From Circinella minor (taxonomy: Eukaryota > Mucoromycota > Mucoromycetes > Mucorales > Lichtheimiaceae), in assembly GCA_016758965.1 (NCBI GenBank), contig JAEPRB010000028.1, positions 186,001 through 250,000 of the forward strand: a stretch of 64,000 bases of DNA, written 5' to 3'. The translations under genes were made by a program, and so were the position numbers. The stretch's first letter is position 1; each line of letters begins with the position of its first letter. The notes below the pieces were generated by a model. That model had not been told where the DNA came from and searched no databases. It saw only the letters and a program-made list of their open reading frames with translations. Of this stretch, positions 1 to 11,776 are shown piece after piece.

Positions 1-3000
1 AGCAATTCCACTTAGTCGATTCCGATTAGTTGTTTTTCTCTTTTCTATATCCATTCGTCGAGAAAATACGCGGGATTTTCCTATGACTGCTGATTTTGAG
101 GAAACAGTTGGTATGTTTCCTTCTTCAATAACTATTTTTTTCTCTAATTCCAAAGATAACTATAGAATACGATTAAATAATTATGTAGGGTTTAGTGATT
201 TTAGATATAAATCTAAATCCATAGTTTTGGATCCACATTGTATTATGCTCCTTTTTATCATTGTTACCTGATCTTGCTCATTCTTTGGGTCAATTGTCGT
301 ACCAGATAATTCCCGAACACCAAGAATAATAGAGGCCAGGATCATGGATTTTTGTTCCATAGAGGTATTTCGATCAAATATCTGATCAATCATGTAACTA
401 TAAAGAAAATTACATTAAAAGGTAAATACCGAATGATAGTATTTTTAGCTATTTGTAATATATCGTCACGCTTTACCCTGTCACCGTTTCAGGTACGGCT
501 GCAATAAGTGCACCTAACGAAAATTTTTGTCTTTCTATTGTATTGTCCAAATCATATGCCTTAGTGATATGAATCAATCTTTTTGCAAGTTCAGTTGCCG
601 AATCACCTAGTATTAATAAAGAAAAATATAGAATTTCCACGTAAGCAGACCATTTCTTTTTCGTTCTGTATTTTTTATTGGGGGGAGCAGGACAAGAAGA
701 TGTGAGTTAGGGAAACATATAGAAAGAAAAAGAGGTTGATTTACTCAGCTCCGACCCAACATTAGTCTTGTCGCGTATGAGTTGTTCTGCAGTGCTTAAA
801 CCAATATCCAGTTTCACGGGATCTTCATCATCCTTTAAGTAAAGAATAAGATCTTGAATATAACTATTATAAAGATTTTGTGTTGTTTTAAAATTTGTAG
901 CATTATAAATAATACTAATAATATTATAAGTGGTAATATTTAAACATACACTGGTGCTTTCGCACGCCTTTTGTTTCTTGCTTTGGTACCATTATTCTTC
1001 TCATCCGACACCTCATCATCTGATTCTTCTTCCATAGGATAAGGTTCAAATTCATCATTGTTATCTTCTTCCTCTTCATCACTTTCTGTAACGATTTATG
1101 CAAAGATAAATTAATATGATGAAGCTATTCCTCAAAATCATACCTTGTACGAAATACCCACAAAAACTAACCTTGATCTCCCGTTAAAATAGCATCTGGA
1201 TCTAATTCTTCATTATCATCTTCATGTTCATAATCGCTGGATTGTGGATTTGAGGACTGTTCAATAATAGGCCCATAATCATCACATGCCGACTGTTTTA
1301 CTATTTTTTTTTTTGGGACCGACCGATCAATCAGTTAAACTTTCCGAGAATTTCAACATCGCTAGGTTACGCTTACCTTTAATTAGTGCGTCTCTTTTTT
1401 CGGCTAACTTTTTTATATCCAGATATTTTTTATCTTCGTGTTGCTTGAGTATACCAAAGTTTAGCCGAGATGTCCCTTCTTCGGTTAGTTCTGATATAGT
1501 TTCAGCAACGACCTATGTGAACCAACAACAGTGTTTGTCATAAGAAAAATAAAATACATTAGCCTCTATTCTTTTAATAAAACTATATGCTGCTTTTTTT
1601 ACATCTATTATCCATGTATCCCCACCCTGATTATTTATTAAATTATGCACCCTTCCCTCCATAATTCTTTTTCTTTATCATACCACAGCAAGTTTCATTT
1701 TGACTTGGTCAGCACTTTCAAACCAACGATGGATAAAACCTCTTAACGGTGTCTCAATCATAAGGTTTTCAATCTGAACAGTTGATAGATACCCAAAAGC
1801 ATATACCAATCCTGCCGTAATATCTAATAAATTTATGCAGATATTATTATTGTTTAATAAAACAGAATCATTGTTTAAGATTTCAAAAAAAAAAAAACCA
1901 GGAACACACTCATACACTTGATAATAGATATATAAATTTCACTACATTATATAATTTAAAGCTTACATTGTTGTTCTTTATAACTGCCATGCTTAAGAAA
2001 TATTGGATCTGCCCATTTGTCAATGAGACGATGTATTAGGTTATTAACTACGCGTAGGCTTTCAGATGATATGGAAGTTTTATCGCAATCGACCGTATTA
2101 TCACTAAGTGCAATAGTTGTTATTTAGTTGAATTTATTTCCATGGTTGTAAGATTATTATTATTATTATGTACTTTGCGTATGGATTATATTTACCCTGA
2201 TTGTAGCTGTCCAAGGGCATAGATAGCTGTTGTCATTGCAATTCTTAATGTATTGGTGTTTGTCCAAGAAGCATTAGCTAATCGTAGATAAGCATAAGAT
2301 AAAAAACTCTCCACTCGAAAAGTTGCTGATTTTCCATCACCATCATTTTCAAATAGTATAATAGCGAGTTGTGTTGCTGTCTTTTGTATATTGTACGTAT
2401 TGTTGTTGTCACTTTCTTCTTCCTGATGTTGTTTCTGTACGAGTCGCAAAATAGTTTCCGTTATTTTACCTGAAGATGAGTAACTTTCTGCTGTTGCCCA
2501 TATATCTGACCATCCTTTACCATGTTGATCCAAAATAATCGGATAGATAGCTGTAATACAGACGTCGGCATGTCCGAGACGAATTATTTTACCCAATAAT
2601 TCTCCTGGATAATCAAGTTTATTGATATTACGAGCCACTTGTCGAGCCAATCGTGCAAAATAATTTTTGTCAATATACCAACTCTCTTGAGCCCCTACGC
2701 CCAAAGCATTAGCTATTCGCGTTGGTACGGAACATAATAAGCTACAAAAGAAACGATCGTCTCCATAAGGTACTGGATCAGCTGTCAGGCGTTTTAATAG
2801 ATCAATATATAATTCCAGGGTAGTGGCGTTGGAATAGGAAAGACAGTCGAGTAATATAGGTAAAGTTACTTTGGGTACACGTAACATGGTGTCATAAAGT
2901 GCTAAACATAAGGTATTGTTGTTCGTGTTGAATGCATAAGACCAATTAGGAATCACTGTTTGTATAATATTTCGGACATGATGTTTCCAAGCAAGAGGTC

Positions 3001-3106
3001 GAATAGTTGATTCATAAGGCTGTTCCAAACACGTACGAATCGTGTCTAAATTAGGTTTATTCTCGGGTAAAGTGGCGTCGTCAAATATTCTTAACTGTTC
3101 ATTCAT
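1..3106 (-). CDS. tel2: Telomere length regulation protein Tel2/TELO2, C-terminus cut by window edge
   Basis: Tel2 is the scaffold of the TTT complex (Tel2-Tti1-Tti2), which with Hsp90 matures PIKK kinases such as TOR, ATM/Tel1 and ATR. The minus-strand gene starts at 3106 with a 304-codon first exon, HEAT-like and helical. Smaller exons follow downstream. One carries ADQVKMKLAVV running into VVAETISELTEEG, which matches the family's conserved 'GMVVAE' segment. Next comes an acidic linker (DEFEPYPMEEES, compare DDLxPYDL in homologues), then YIQDLILYLKDDEDPVKLD, a conserved C-terminal motif. The last visible exon reads SRVFSRRMDIEKRKTTNRNRLSGIA, like the basic segment before the end of TELO2. 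The remaining C-terminus lies beyond base 1. The start is the first ATG of the long exon and faces CENP-S across 209 bp. Identification is from remembered family motifs, not a search; the exon order agrees throughout. Confidence 0.88.
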
Positions 3107-3315
3107 ATTTGTTCCTGGTTATATATATATATATAAAAACCAAGTAAAATAAGCAAAAGTGGAAAGGAGAAGAGTCACGTATATGAATATATTATTATGT
3201 GTATTACTAGTATTAAAGAACTTTTTTTTTTATTCTTCCGCACACTTAGATCTCGCTGCGCAATTGTTTTCTCTCTCTTATCTCTTTCTCGCTCTCTTTG
3301 TTTATTAAGTTCTGA
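3107..3315. promoter_or_regulatory. Bidirectional promoter between tel2 and CENP-S
   Basis: Only 209 bp separate the two divergent start codons. The stretch holds a short (AT)n run near 3120, a T-rich tract near 3221 and a pyrimidine-rich CT tract from about 3270 to 3300. No TATA box could be assigned with confidence. Shared control of both genes is inferred from the spacing alone. Confidence 0.5.
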
Positions 3316-4140
3316 ATGGAAGCGGATCGACAGGTACTTGTGACCTATATTATAATTACATGGGTATCATTTTTATGATCATTAAACACTTTATAAAAAA
3401 TTCAATAAACATGGGTATCAGGGTCTACAAACTGCCATTTGGGAAGCAGTGAATCAAATTGCACAACAAGAAGGTACAATATTAATTCTCATTTTTTTAA
3501 ATGTAATTCGCCTTTCTATTCTCTTAAAATAATTAAAAAAAAATGAGATTTTGCTTTATTTCAATATAGCTGCAAAAATAGGTAAAACAGTATCAACAGA
3601 ATTTGTCGCATCTCTTGCAGATATAGTATATTCACAAGCTGGTAAAAAATCATTTCCTATTATAGTTGTTGTTGGATGTAATATACTTGAATATTCATAA
3701 GCTTCTTTTTATAATAGAGACAATGGCCACCGATTTGGAAGCATTTGCAAGGTAACAAATATTTGAAATCATACTTTTTTATATCTATTTTTTACTTAGT
3801 TTTTTCTTCTTTTTTATTATCCAGACATGGAAAACGAAGTACGATTTCAATGGAAGATGTAAAGGTACTATATAATAAAAATTCATCTTTTTTTTTTCCT
3901 TGGCTTTTCTAAATTTAATATTTATATAAATTTTTAGCTTTGTGCACGTCGAAATGATGGTTTAGTAAGTATTATTATAATTATTCGATTATTTAAAATA
4001 TGATATCATTGAGCCTATCTATTTTTTTTACGTTTTTTTTTACTAAAAGATATCTATGAAACAAAAAAAAAAAACAGTATGAATTAATCTGTCAATGCGC
4101 TACCGAAATTGCACGTAAAAACCCATCACGTCGAAAATAA
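3316..4140 (+). CDS. mhf1: Centromere protein S / MHF1 histone-fold protein, seven exons
   Basis: CENP-S (MHF1) pairs with CENP-X (MHF2) as a histone-fold dimer. It works in the inner kinetochore with CENP-T/W and in the FANCM/Fml1 DNA-repair complex. My exons are 3316-3333, 3422-3473, 3570-3641, 3718-3751, 3825-3864, 3938-3964 and 4078-4140, which sum to 306 nt and a 101-residue protein with no frame break. Family landmarks include LQTAIWEAVNQIA (helix 1), STEFVASLADIVYSQAETM (helix 2), ATDLEAFARHGKRSTISMEDVKLCARRND (helix 2 end to helix 3) and a basic tail ending RKNPSRRK. The HAKRT-ITxEDVKLxARR pattern of vertebrate CENP-S is clearly kept. The exons are too short for any single long ORF, so the gene is easy to miss. 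Length matches the compact histone-fold core of the family. Confidence 0.9.
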
Positions 4141-4220
4141 ATTAAATAAAAAAAATATGAAAAATGACAAAGTTTTTTTATTGTTTACAAAAAGAAACTG
4201 CATGGAATTATTTGTTATTA

Positions 4221-4796
4221 TTAATTGTCTAATAATCTTGGAGAATCTGTTGATTCTCTACTATGTGTACGCATAAGATCATGCCGTAATTCATCGGCAT
4301 GGGTACAACCAGCTCTATTAGGATCAATACCAGGGAACAGGTTTGTGATAGCTTCAGCCAATGGTGTTGGTTCTCGATGTTCACCAGGTGATGATGATAA
4401 TCTTCTTGTATCATTATTGGTAGCAGAAGAGCCTTCTATACTGCCACGCTTGCGATGATGATGATCTTCAGTAGGCGGTGAAGTGGATAAACTTGACGAT
4501 GGTGATTTATTATTTGTCGTCTTTTTATTCATACGTCGTTCTTGAACTGCATCTTTAACAAAACATGCCACATCCTTGACATATCCTACAATACCCAGCT
4601 CTCCTGGTGAAAGACTGTGGTTGGCTATATTATGTGAAGTTTGTTCGAAATCTTTTTGATTAACAGAAGGTGAGTTTTCATACGGTCGCTGTTCTGGTGC
4701 AAGTGCCATTTGAGCAGGAAGATGCTCAGGTATTTCTTGATTATTATTGCTATTTCGTTGCTTTCGGGGTACGGCCATAGGTTCAGCAGGTTGCAT
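4221..4796 (-). CDS. Unrecognised 191-residue Asn/Ser-rich protein
   Basis: I do not recognise this protein. It is one uninterrupted ORF beginning with ATG at 4796. The N-terminal half is polar and Gln/Asn-rich. The only segment that looks folded is residues about 62-85 (LSPGELGIVGYVKDVACFVKDAV), a short amphipathic or mildly hydrophobic helix. A basic and Ser-rich linker follows, with a His cluster (EDHHHRKRGS). The C-terminal region (TPLAEAITNLFPGIDPNRAG) looks more ordered and may be a conserved motif. No signal peptide or transmembrane span is evident. Its stop lies about 80 bp from the CENP-S stop on the opposite strand, so the 3' ends converge. Codon use and composition resemble the other genes here, so it is probably real and lineage-restricted. 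Confidence 0.65.
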   Translation of the reverse strand: MQPAEPMAVPRKQRNSNNNQEIPEHLPAQMALAPEQRPYENSPSVNQKDFEQTSHNIANHSLSPGELGIVGYVKDVACFVKDAVQERRMNKKTTNNKSPSSSLSTSPPTEDHHHRKRGSIEGSSATNNDTRRLSSSPGEHREPTPLAEAITNLFPGIDPNRAGCTHADELRHDLMRTHSRESTDSPRLLDN

Positions 4797-7700
4797 TTTT
4801 AAACTATTATATTGTTGTATTATGGGTAAATAAAAACAGAAAGTACTCCTTCTTATATATAGGAAAAAAGTAAAGAAGTAAAACAGTGGAGAGAAAGAGA
4901 AAGAAGGAAAAAAAAGAATTATAGAAGGAACTTGTCACCCCATAAATTTGAAATATTCATGCAAATATGTCACCTGTTAATCGGGTATCGAAACTGAAAC
5001 GTCACTTGTAACCAATCGTAATTTGACGATTATAATAAATGTTTTTTTCTTCTTCCTTCTTTAAGCAAATTATTCTATACTTGCGTGATACAAGTAATGT
5101 GGGGTTGCTTCGAAATAAACTCATGTATCGGAGATTATTACGGTTGCTCCTTATATCAGAATACTTTTTTTTTCTGCTTTCAGAAAATAATGTTGTTAAT
5201 TATGATGAACAATATAAATTTTATGGCCACATCACTATTGCAGATATACTTTCATTATGTAACTAATCACCACATACTTATACATTTGAGTTGATAATTT
5301 AATAGTCCTTGATTTGAGTTGTGTTGTATTTTTCAATCCCAGGAGGAGGTAGTGATGGTGGGCAATCGAGCGATGGTGGTGGTGCTGTTGTTAGTTATAA
5401 GGTAAGCAGAGTCGCCATCTTCCATATGTACAGTATACTACATCACGACCACACTTCTTTCATTACATGTCAATCTCTATATATTTTTTAGTTGTCTATG
5501 AGCTAAGCTTGTATGTAGAAAAATAGATAATATTTTTTGTATGTTTTGTTAAGCTCTTTTTACTAGTGGTATATCTTAATATTCTTCTTGAATCTTGATA
5601 TTATATTTATTTCCATGCAAAAAACTCTAAAACTTACAATGTTTTAATTAGTTGTTATATTACGAAATGTGCGAAGAAATGAACTTCATGCTTCAAAGTG
5701 TTACATTATACTTGATGATAGTTACGTAAAATTTTCGAGTGAGAACAGCTCCTGTTATGCTTTGCAATGTACGTGTCTAGAAGTGAGTAACCTAAAATAC
5801 AGGTATTAAAAGAAGAGAAAGATCGCTATTGCAAGTTTGTAACCTGTAAAGCATTAAATTGAGAGGTAACCTGAAACTGATAGATTGAGGTTATTTATTG
5901 TGGAAAAAGATTGGCATTGTGTTTATTATAAGATAGACATTCATACATACGTATAAATTTTACCCTATATTAATACTCATACATATCTTACTGCATAATA
6001 GTCATCTCGCCAGCTCATTAATAATAAGATACGTATGTTCTAGGATTTTACAATGAAGAGTGTGTACCCTGACAAATGAGATATGTAAAATGTCAAGAAT
6101 ATCCACTATTTATGACAGTAAGCTTAATATGTGTAAAGTAATGAATATCAATAGAAATCCATGATAAACGAAAGTATATATATTTAATGCAGGATGTACG
6201 TACATGAATATGCATGAAAAATTGTAATACACAAGTAGCTATGAAATATAGAAGCTTCTATGTATTTATGATCCTCTATAAAAATACATTTAAGACATCT
6301 GTAAATGTAGCATTGCAAGTATTTCTAAAATATCATGGACGCATGAATTTCCACGAAAATACATGAAATAGCAATTTATGCTTTTTTGTATAATCCATGA
6401 CTATTTAACCCAAAGTAAGGTCAAACCTTCCCATGAATTTCTTTTACGTTTTACATAATTAAGGATCAAAAAAAGTAGGAGTTGTCTCAAAATATTAGCA
6501 TACTAATGCGAATTAAAAAATTATATTGGCAATTAATAATTATAATATACCGTATATATTAATAAGCAGTCTATGTTTGAAGGCTGCAGGTCATTCCATC
6601 TACATGAGACTTCATGTATATATGTGTAAAAGCTAATAATGTAAAGCTTAAACTATATTACATATGATACACTATATTTTTATTACATATTGCTATGAAC
6701 AAGATGAATATGAAATCCCTAGGTTTGTTTCACCCGCTCGGTATTTTCACATTAGTTCAATTCTCGTCCTTGCTATTACGTATATGGGGTTTTTTCATCT
6801 AATGTCCCCACTACTAACTTTTATATATATAACATATGTTCAATCCTTTCTGTATTCCAAGAAAGTAATCACACACATATATACGTATGTCAACAGAATT
6901 GTCCACCTTAATAAAAAAGATAACACGTTAATCTATACATAGATTGTTTTTTGCCTGTTTATGTAATTAGATTGTAACATAATGTTGAAACAAAAAACGC
7001 TTAGCAATATGTTTTATAATACTGTGTTCTATTTTATAATGTTAATAGAATCATCTTCAAGTATTACACGTGAGAATGCGCAAATTATTTCAGAGTATGA
7101 TTTTCAAGAAATAATGTAAAGTGTCAAAATTTAAGTATTTGGTCCCATGTTGGGCTTCTTGTGTAAGTGAAAGTGCAATGATTATAACGTTCGACTTGCC
7201 TTACAAGTGCCTGCTAAATATTTTTTTATATCCACGTAAGGTGCTACTCGATAACAAGAATTAAATTGCTAATCCAGAAGTTATCTTTTCGTTTCATATT
7301 TCTTTAATTCTGTTTTGAAAAAGAAAAAGAAGGGGTCGCTGTTTCTAGCAAACTATGCAGTACTATTAAAAAGTGCCCAAATCTTTATTCTTATTTGTTC
7401 ATGAATTTTTGTGGTTCAATTTATTAAGGCTAGTGTATTTGAAAGACTTCAAAACACCTTATTCATCGGCGACGAGAGATATTAGACGACATTATTTGAA
7501 CAGTACGTATGGCAATTGACAGAGACGCAAAACTTCTTAAAAACATCATCTTAAGCAATCCTTTATTTACTTTGGCACCCATCTTCATTCAGATAAAACA
7601 ATGTTTTTTTTAGTGATAAATTAAAAGTCTGAAGTACCAAGCCGAATAATTAATTGTTTACAAAATAGACAAAGAATTGACCCCATTCGCTCGGATGTAT

Positions 7701-8500
7701 GAATCTTTATAAAAGAATATCGTATATCTATTTATAACTCTTTTAGTAACCGTAACGATTAAGATATAAGAATGGTATATTCACTTAAAGATGTTTCTAT
7801 AAGAAGTAACGTTTACAATTGCTGATCAAGTGTCCTTTTCTGTGTTGACGGTGAAGCTTTGTAAGTAATTGCTCTTGATTTTTCTACTCCATGCTTGAAG
7901 TCTTCAAAATCTTTAAGAAATAAAACCACACAATGTAATAATTTTAGCTTCTTGACTACGTACAACAGCCGGAATAAAAGTGTCACCAGACGAAGGATCA
8001 GAAACTGGGAACTAGTTATGGTCCCAGGAAGTCGTTAGAGCTAGGTTAATTATGTCATCATTGACAATATTGAACAATAAAAGTAACTCTATTAATGAAT
8101 TTATACTTCACTGTTACTCAAGACTGATGAATTACTGCGGAAATTCTCTGCTTCATAGGAACGGCGTGGTAAATTGTTTTATCTTTCTACCACCAAGTAA
8201 CCGGGGTGCACCAGCAGATTACATTGTCAAACTGTGTCGGTATATAATTTTGATGGCTAAATACATGTAAAGTGTAATAAATTGATTATTAACTTTCGTA
8301 AGCTAATAATAATAACATCTACACTCCTGTCCTTTTCCTTCTACATTATGATTTTATATTATTTCAATTTGCATAATAGTAAAGAAATCCTAACGAATGT
8401 CGATTTTTTTTCAAAGGCAGCTGGTTTTGGAAAAGTATTTTCTTCACTAAAACCGAACTCCCTCTTTTGATCAACTTTTCCAATTAACAATTAAGAAAAA
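4797..8500. other. 3.7-kb stretch without a supported gene
   Basis: AT-rich sequence with many stops in all frames. It includes the presumed promoter of the minus-strand gene ending at 4796. Two scraps look faintly coding: a 60-bp exon-like piece near 5342-5401 on the plus strand, and a Ser/Lys-rich minus-strand reading frame with a break between about 7816 and 7990. Neither joins to anything I can identify. The short ORFs at 6664-6942, 8052-8270 and 8282-8470 lack convincing composition. Confidence 0.5.
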
Positions 8501-9180
8501 ATGGCAGAAGAAGAAGAAAATTCTAAAGTGAATCGACATAATCTTACTTCTACACAACAAACTCAAAAACAATTAGAAAAATTGTTTAAAAAGATCGACA
8601 AACCAATTGTTATACCAGAAACACGTAAAGATAAATCAGTAAAAGCTCCCAAAGATTTCGTACGCAATGTTCCTGGTAAGAAAGCACACACAGACACACA
8701 CACACACACACACACTTTATCAATCAGTCAACCAGGTTTTTTCATCAATTTATGGATGTGTATATAACCTATATGATCTATACACATTTAAAAATAATTA
8801 ATGTTTGATTCACTTACAAATAATATATATATTGTATATTTTTAGGTTCAAGCGCTGGTGCAGGCAGTGGTGATTTTCACGTTTATCGTGCACACCGACG
8901 AAGAGAATATGCTCGGATAAAAAATATGGATGATGCAGAACGCAAGGTATGACAAATGAAAAAACGACACATGGGAAAAATATAAAATGAATTGAATAAT
9001 AATATAAAATGGATTGGTAATATTTAGGAACAAGATGAACAGGAATATGAAGATAAAATTGCACGATTAAAGGCCGAAGATGAAGCACGAACAGCTAAAA
9101 AACGGGCAAGGAGGCAAAAACGTAAACAGACTAAGGAACAAACTGGTGACACTGAAAAGAAGCAAAAAACCGACAAATAA
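8501..9180 (+). CDS. PRKRIP1-like spliceosomal protein, three exons
   Basis: PRKRIP1 is a small helical component of the spliceosome that bridges U2 snRNP and the catalytic core in step II complexes. Exons are 8501-8675, 8846-8946 and 9028-9180, all with consensus GT-AG borders and closing frames, for a protein of 142 residues. The diagnostic block spans exons 1-2: DFVRNVPG then [14 protein letters not shown] followed by [11 protein letters not shown], nearly identical to the vertebrate family signature. The rest is a long charged helix and a basic tail ([11 protein letters not shown]), a likely nuclear-localisation signal. The start is the ATG followed by an acidic EEEE run. Intron 1 contains a (CA)n microsatellite. 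Confidence 0.9.
8685..8715. repeat. (CA)n microsatellite in intron 1 of the PRKRIP1 gene
   Basis: About 15 CA dinucleotides with one G interruption, just inside the 5' end of intron 1. Likely length-polymorphic. Confidence 0.9.
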
Positions 9181-9571
9181 AGGCATTTTTTTCCCTTGTA
9201 ATCAAACTTTGGTTTCTATGTATATACCCACGCATATTGAAAATATAATAATAGGATTATTCCTATAATATATACCTCCGGAAGGAAGAAAGAATGAAAT
9301 TATCCTTTTGTGCTAATGGGGAAGTGAGTGTTATATATATAGTGTGTGTGCGTGTTAGTGAATCTATTTTTTTGACTCTTGTTTGTTTTTTTAAACATGT
9401 TTCTAAACATTTTTCTTACTGAGATCCTACTTTTTAATTTGCTCTCATGGCAACAATATTTCACTACCGCTGTAGTTGCGTTGCCATATCCGACAACTGA
9501 TTTTTGCTGGGATAACATTGATACATTGTATAACCATTAGGAATAATATAGCATTAATCACTAATATTAGT
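9181..9571. other. Intergenic, no gene seen
   Basis: Contains the 3' untranslated region of the PRKRIP1 gene and AT-rich sequence upstream of the decayed hydrolase. A TATATATAGTGTGTGTGCGTG run lies near 9331-9352. No supported ORF. Confidence 0.5.
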
Positions 9572-11103
9572 ATGAAGGAATATTTAATTTTGGTAACCGC
9601 TTTTTTTTTCTTTAATATACTAGATTCGTGTTTGGAGATTCATACAGTTACGTTGAAGGTCGATTAGGCGCTAAAGATTTTTCATGGAATAACTTTACTT
9701 TACCTGGTGCAGTTCACCGTGATCCAATTCTTCTTAACAGAGTAACTGAAATGAATCATATAAATACACCCATTCAAATAAATAAATAAAACATAGTGTA
9801 CATTTGCATGTGAATCAGAACCACATTGACTATTCTATCTTTCATAGACGAGTGCAGGAGGACCAAACCAGGTAGAATATTTAACTGATTGTTATGAAGG
9901 TTTACCACAACGATGTCATCCGAAAGTCTATAATATTGCATTTGCAGGTGCTGATATCGATCCGAGCCTCATTGCTAAACACCATCCATATACTATATCC
10001 TTTATGGAACAACTCGATCAATGGAAGAAAAACGTCGCTTATTATACCATTCCCTGGAAAACTCAAAACACATTGGCCACGTTCTGGATGGGGTAAATAA
10101 GAAAGACTAAAATTAAAAAAAATGACAATAAAACAGGAAGTTTAACTTCTTTATATTATATATATTAATAGAATTAATGATGTTGGCGATACAAATTCAT
10201 GGACAAATGTATGTCGATACTTGCATAATGTTGTTTATAATTATTACCACTTCTTAATGAATTGTGCTACAATTTTTTCACTTTTAGTCTTTGATCAATG
10301 TGAGATTATATATGTATTTATTATGATACTATTAACTAAATTATATAGATATCTTTCCTACATTTTATAACCAACTTATCGATATTTATTTTAACAACGT
10401 GGTACGTGTTTATATAAATACAAACACATTGTCATGATATTTTAGCACAACTACTATTGGTTTTGTGTAATTACAAGCACAGACAGTAGTGACAACTATT
10501 ACTATATTTGATTATGTTTCTGTTACTCAAACTCATCATCAATCACATGGTAAATAATAAAGGACAAAATCGTGTATGGCAAAGGTATACGATCATATTT
10601 ATTTTTCAATGTACCACCACGCCATCGGTCACCTGGCGGTGACAGTGTTGAAAATTATGCAGAAGTCATTGATACGTTCAATTCTATTTTAGATGAACAT
10701 ATTGTTGGATTTCAAAGCAAACACACGGACACTAATGTTATTGTTAATCAATGTATTTGATATGTTTAACAAGTATTTGGATGATGCAGAGGAACTTAGA
10801 TCCAAGAATATTACAAGTTTTTGTCAAAATTTAGCTGCTCCTGATTTTGACACAAATTATGAAAGTTATGGATGTTTTGCACCTTATGAATATTTTTTGG
10901 CTTAGTATGCTATGTTTGTTAATTATATTCAAAAAAAATATCCAGGGAGTGTTTGCGTGACTCATCGAAGCATTTTTTTTTTTTGTATTTTATTTCTGAA
11001 ATAATAGATTCTGGCCATCCAACGTACGTATTATCCTGTGCACCGATTACTGGCTTCTGATATAGAACAACAATTAAAAGATTCTTCTTATTGTCATCAT
11101 TGA
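9572..11103 (+). pseudogene. Degenerate SGNH/GDSL-family hydrolase
   Basis: Recognisable pieces of a secreted SGNH (GDSL lipase/CE16-type acyl-esterase) occur in the right order. Block I is FVFGDSYSYVEG near 9625-9660. SAGGPNQVEYLTD and YNIAFAGADID follow near 9853-9962. Block III is GINDVGDTNSW in exon 10172-10208. YLFFNVPPRHRSPGG lies near 10600-10640, CFAPYEYF near 10875-10900, and the catalytic Asp/His block (SGHPTY ... PVHRLLASDIEQQL) near 11010-11075. The pieces cannot be joined. The splice frame fails entering the segment at about 10374 and again near 10585. A one-base shift occurs around 10735-10745, and a short insertion-like shift splits HPTY from YPVH near 11025. No start or signal peptide joins block I in frame. 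At least four lesions argue for a pseudogene rather than one sequencing error. Confidence 0.72.
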
Positions 11104-11776
11104 AAAATAAATTATGAAATAAGCTATATAATTTTACTTAGCTTTATTATTATTTTATTTGTTCGCCTTAAAAAGTCTATTTTAAAAAGTAAAGAATAAA
11201 AAGTTGGTTGGACAAACGTGCATACTTTTTTTTTTCTCAGACTCATGTTTTGTTTCCTTGTAAGGGAGGTAACCCATCTGCAGCTTGCTCATCCTTTCAC
11301 CAAAATTTTTCGCCCCCCAACTTTTCCATATTCTTCATCCAACCCCCTCTGAAATTCAAAAAAAGCTTTGTTTATCGTTAGGCTATCAGTTTCACTCTCT
11401 TTCTTTTTCACTTTGTATACAAACACTCTTTATTTATTATTATCATATTTTATACACTCCTTATAAAAACAACACACAACATTATCATCATCCACATATA
11501 GCCGCATATCAACGTCCTTTCATCGACTGTCAGGTCCTGCTATTTGTATATCAGCAGTCGCAACCAACGAAATCGCGCGCGCGCCTCCTTACGTTCCTTT
11601 TTTCCCTTCTGCCATTTTTCTTTCTTTCCGTCATTCTTCACTTTTATACTTTTGTATAATATTCAACTTTTTATTAATCATTTTTTACTACTACTACTCC
11701 TTCATTTTTATATATAAAATCTCCCTCTCTTCCCTTTTTCCTCCTCTTCAACATACACTATTATACTGTTATCCCT
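11104..11776. other. Intergenic / 5' region of the CH-GAR gene
   Basis: Pyrimidine-rich sequence typical of a fungal promoter and leader. A 124-codon ORF at 11285-11659 is low-complexity (Phe, Leu, Ser, His) and looks like translated CT-rich leader DNA. I searched it for a first CH domain that could precede the gene and found none. Confidence 0.5.

Noticed and set aside
5039..5294. Overlapping short ORFs on the plus strand
   Set aside because: Phe/Tyr/Ile-rich translations of AT-rich DNA with no motif or splice signal.
11285..11659. 124-codon ORF upstream of the CH-GAR gene
   Set aside because: Composition is that of translated CT-rich leader DNA; no CH1 or other domain is seen, and it does not splice in frame to exon 1.
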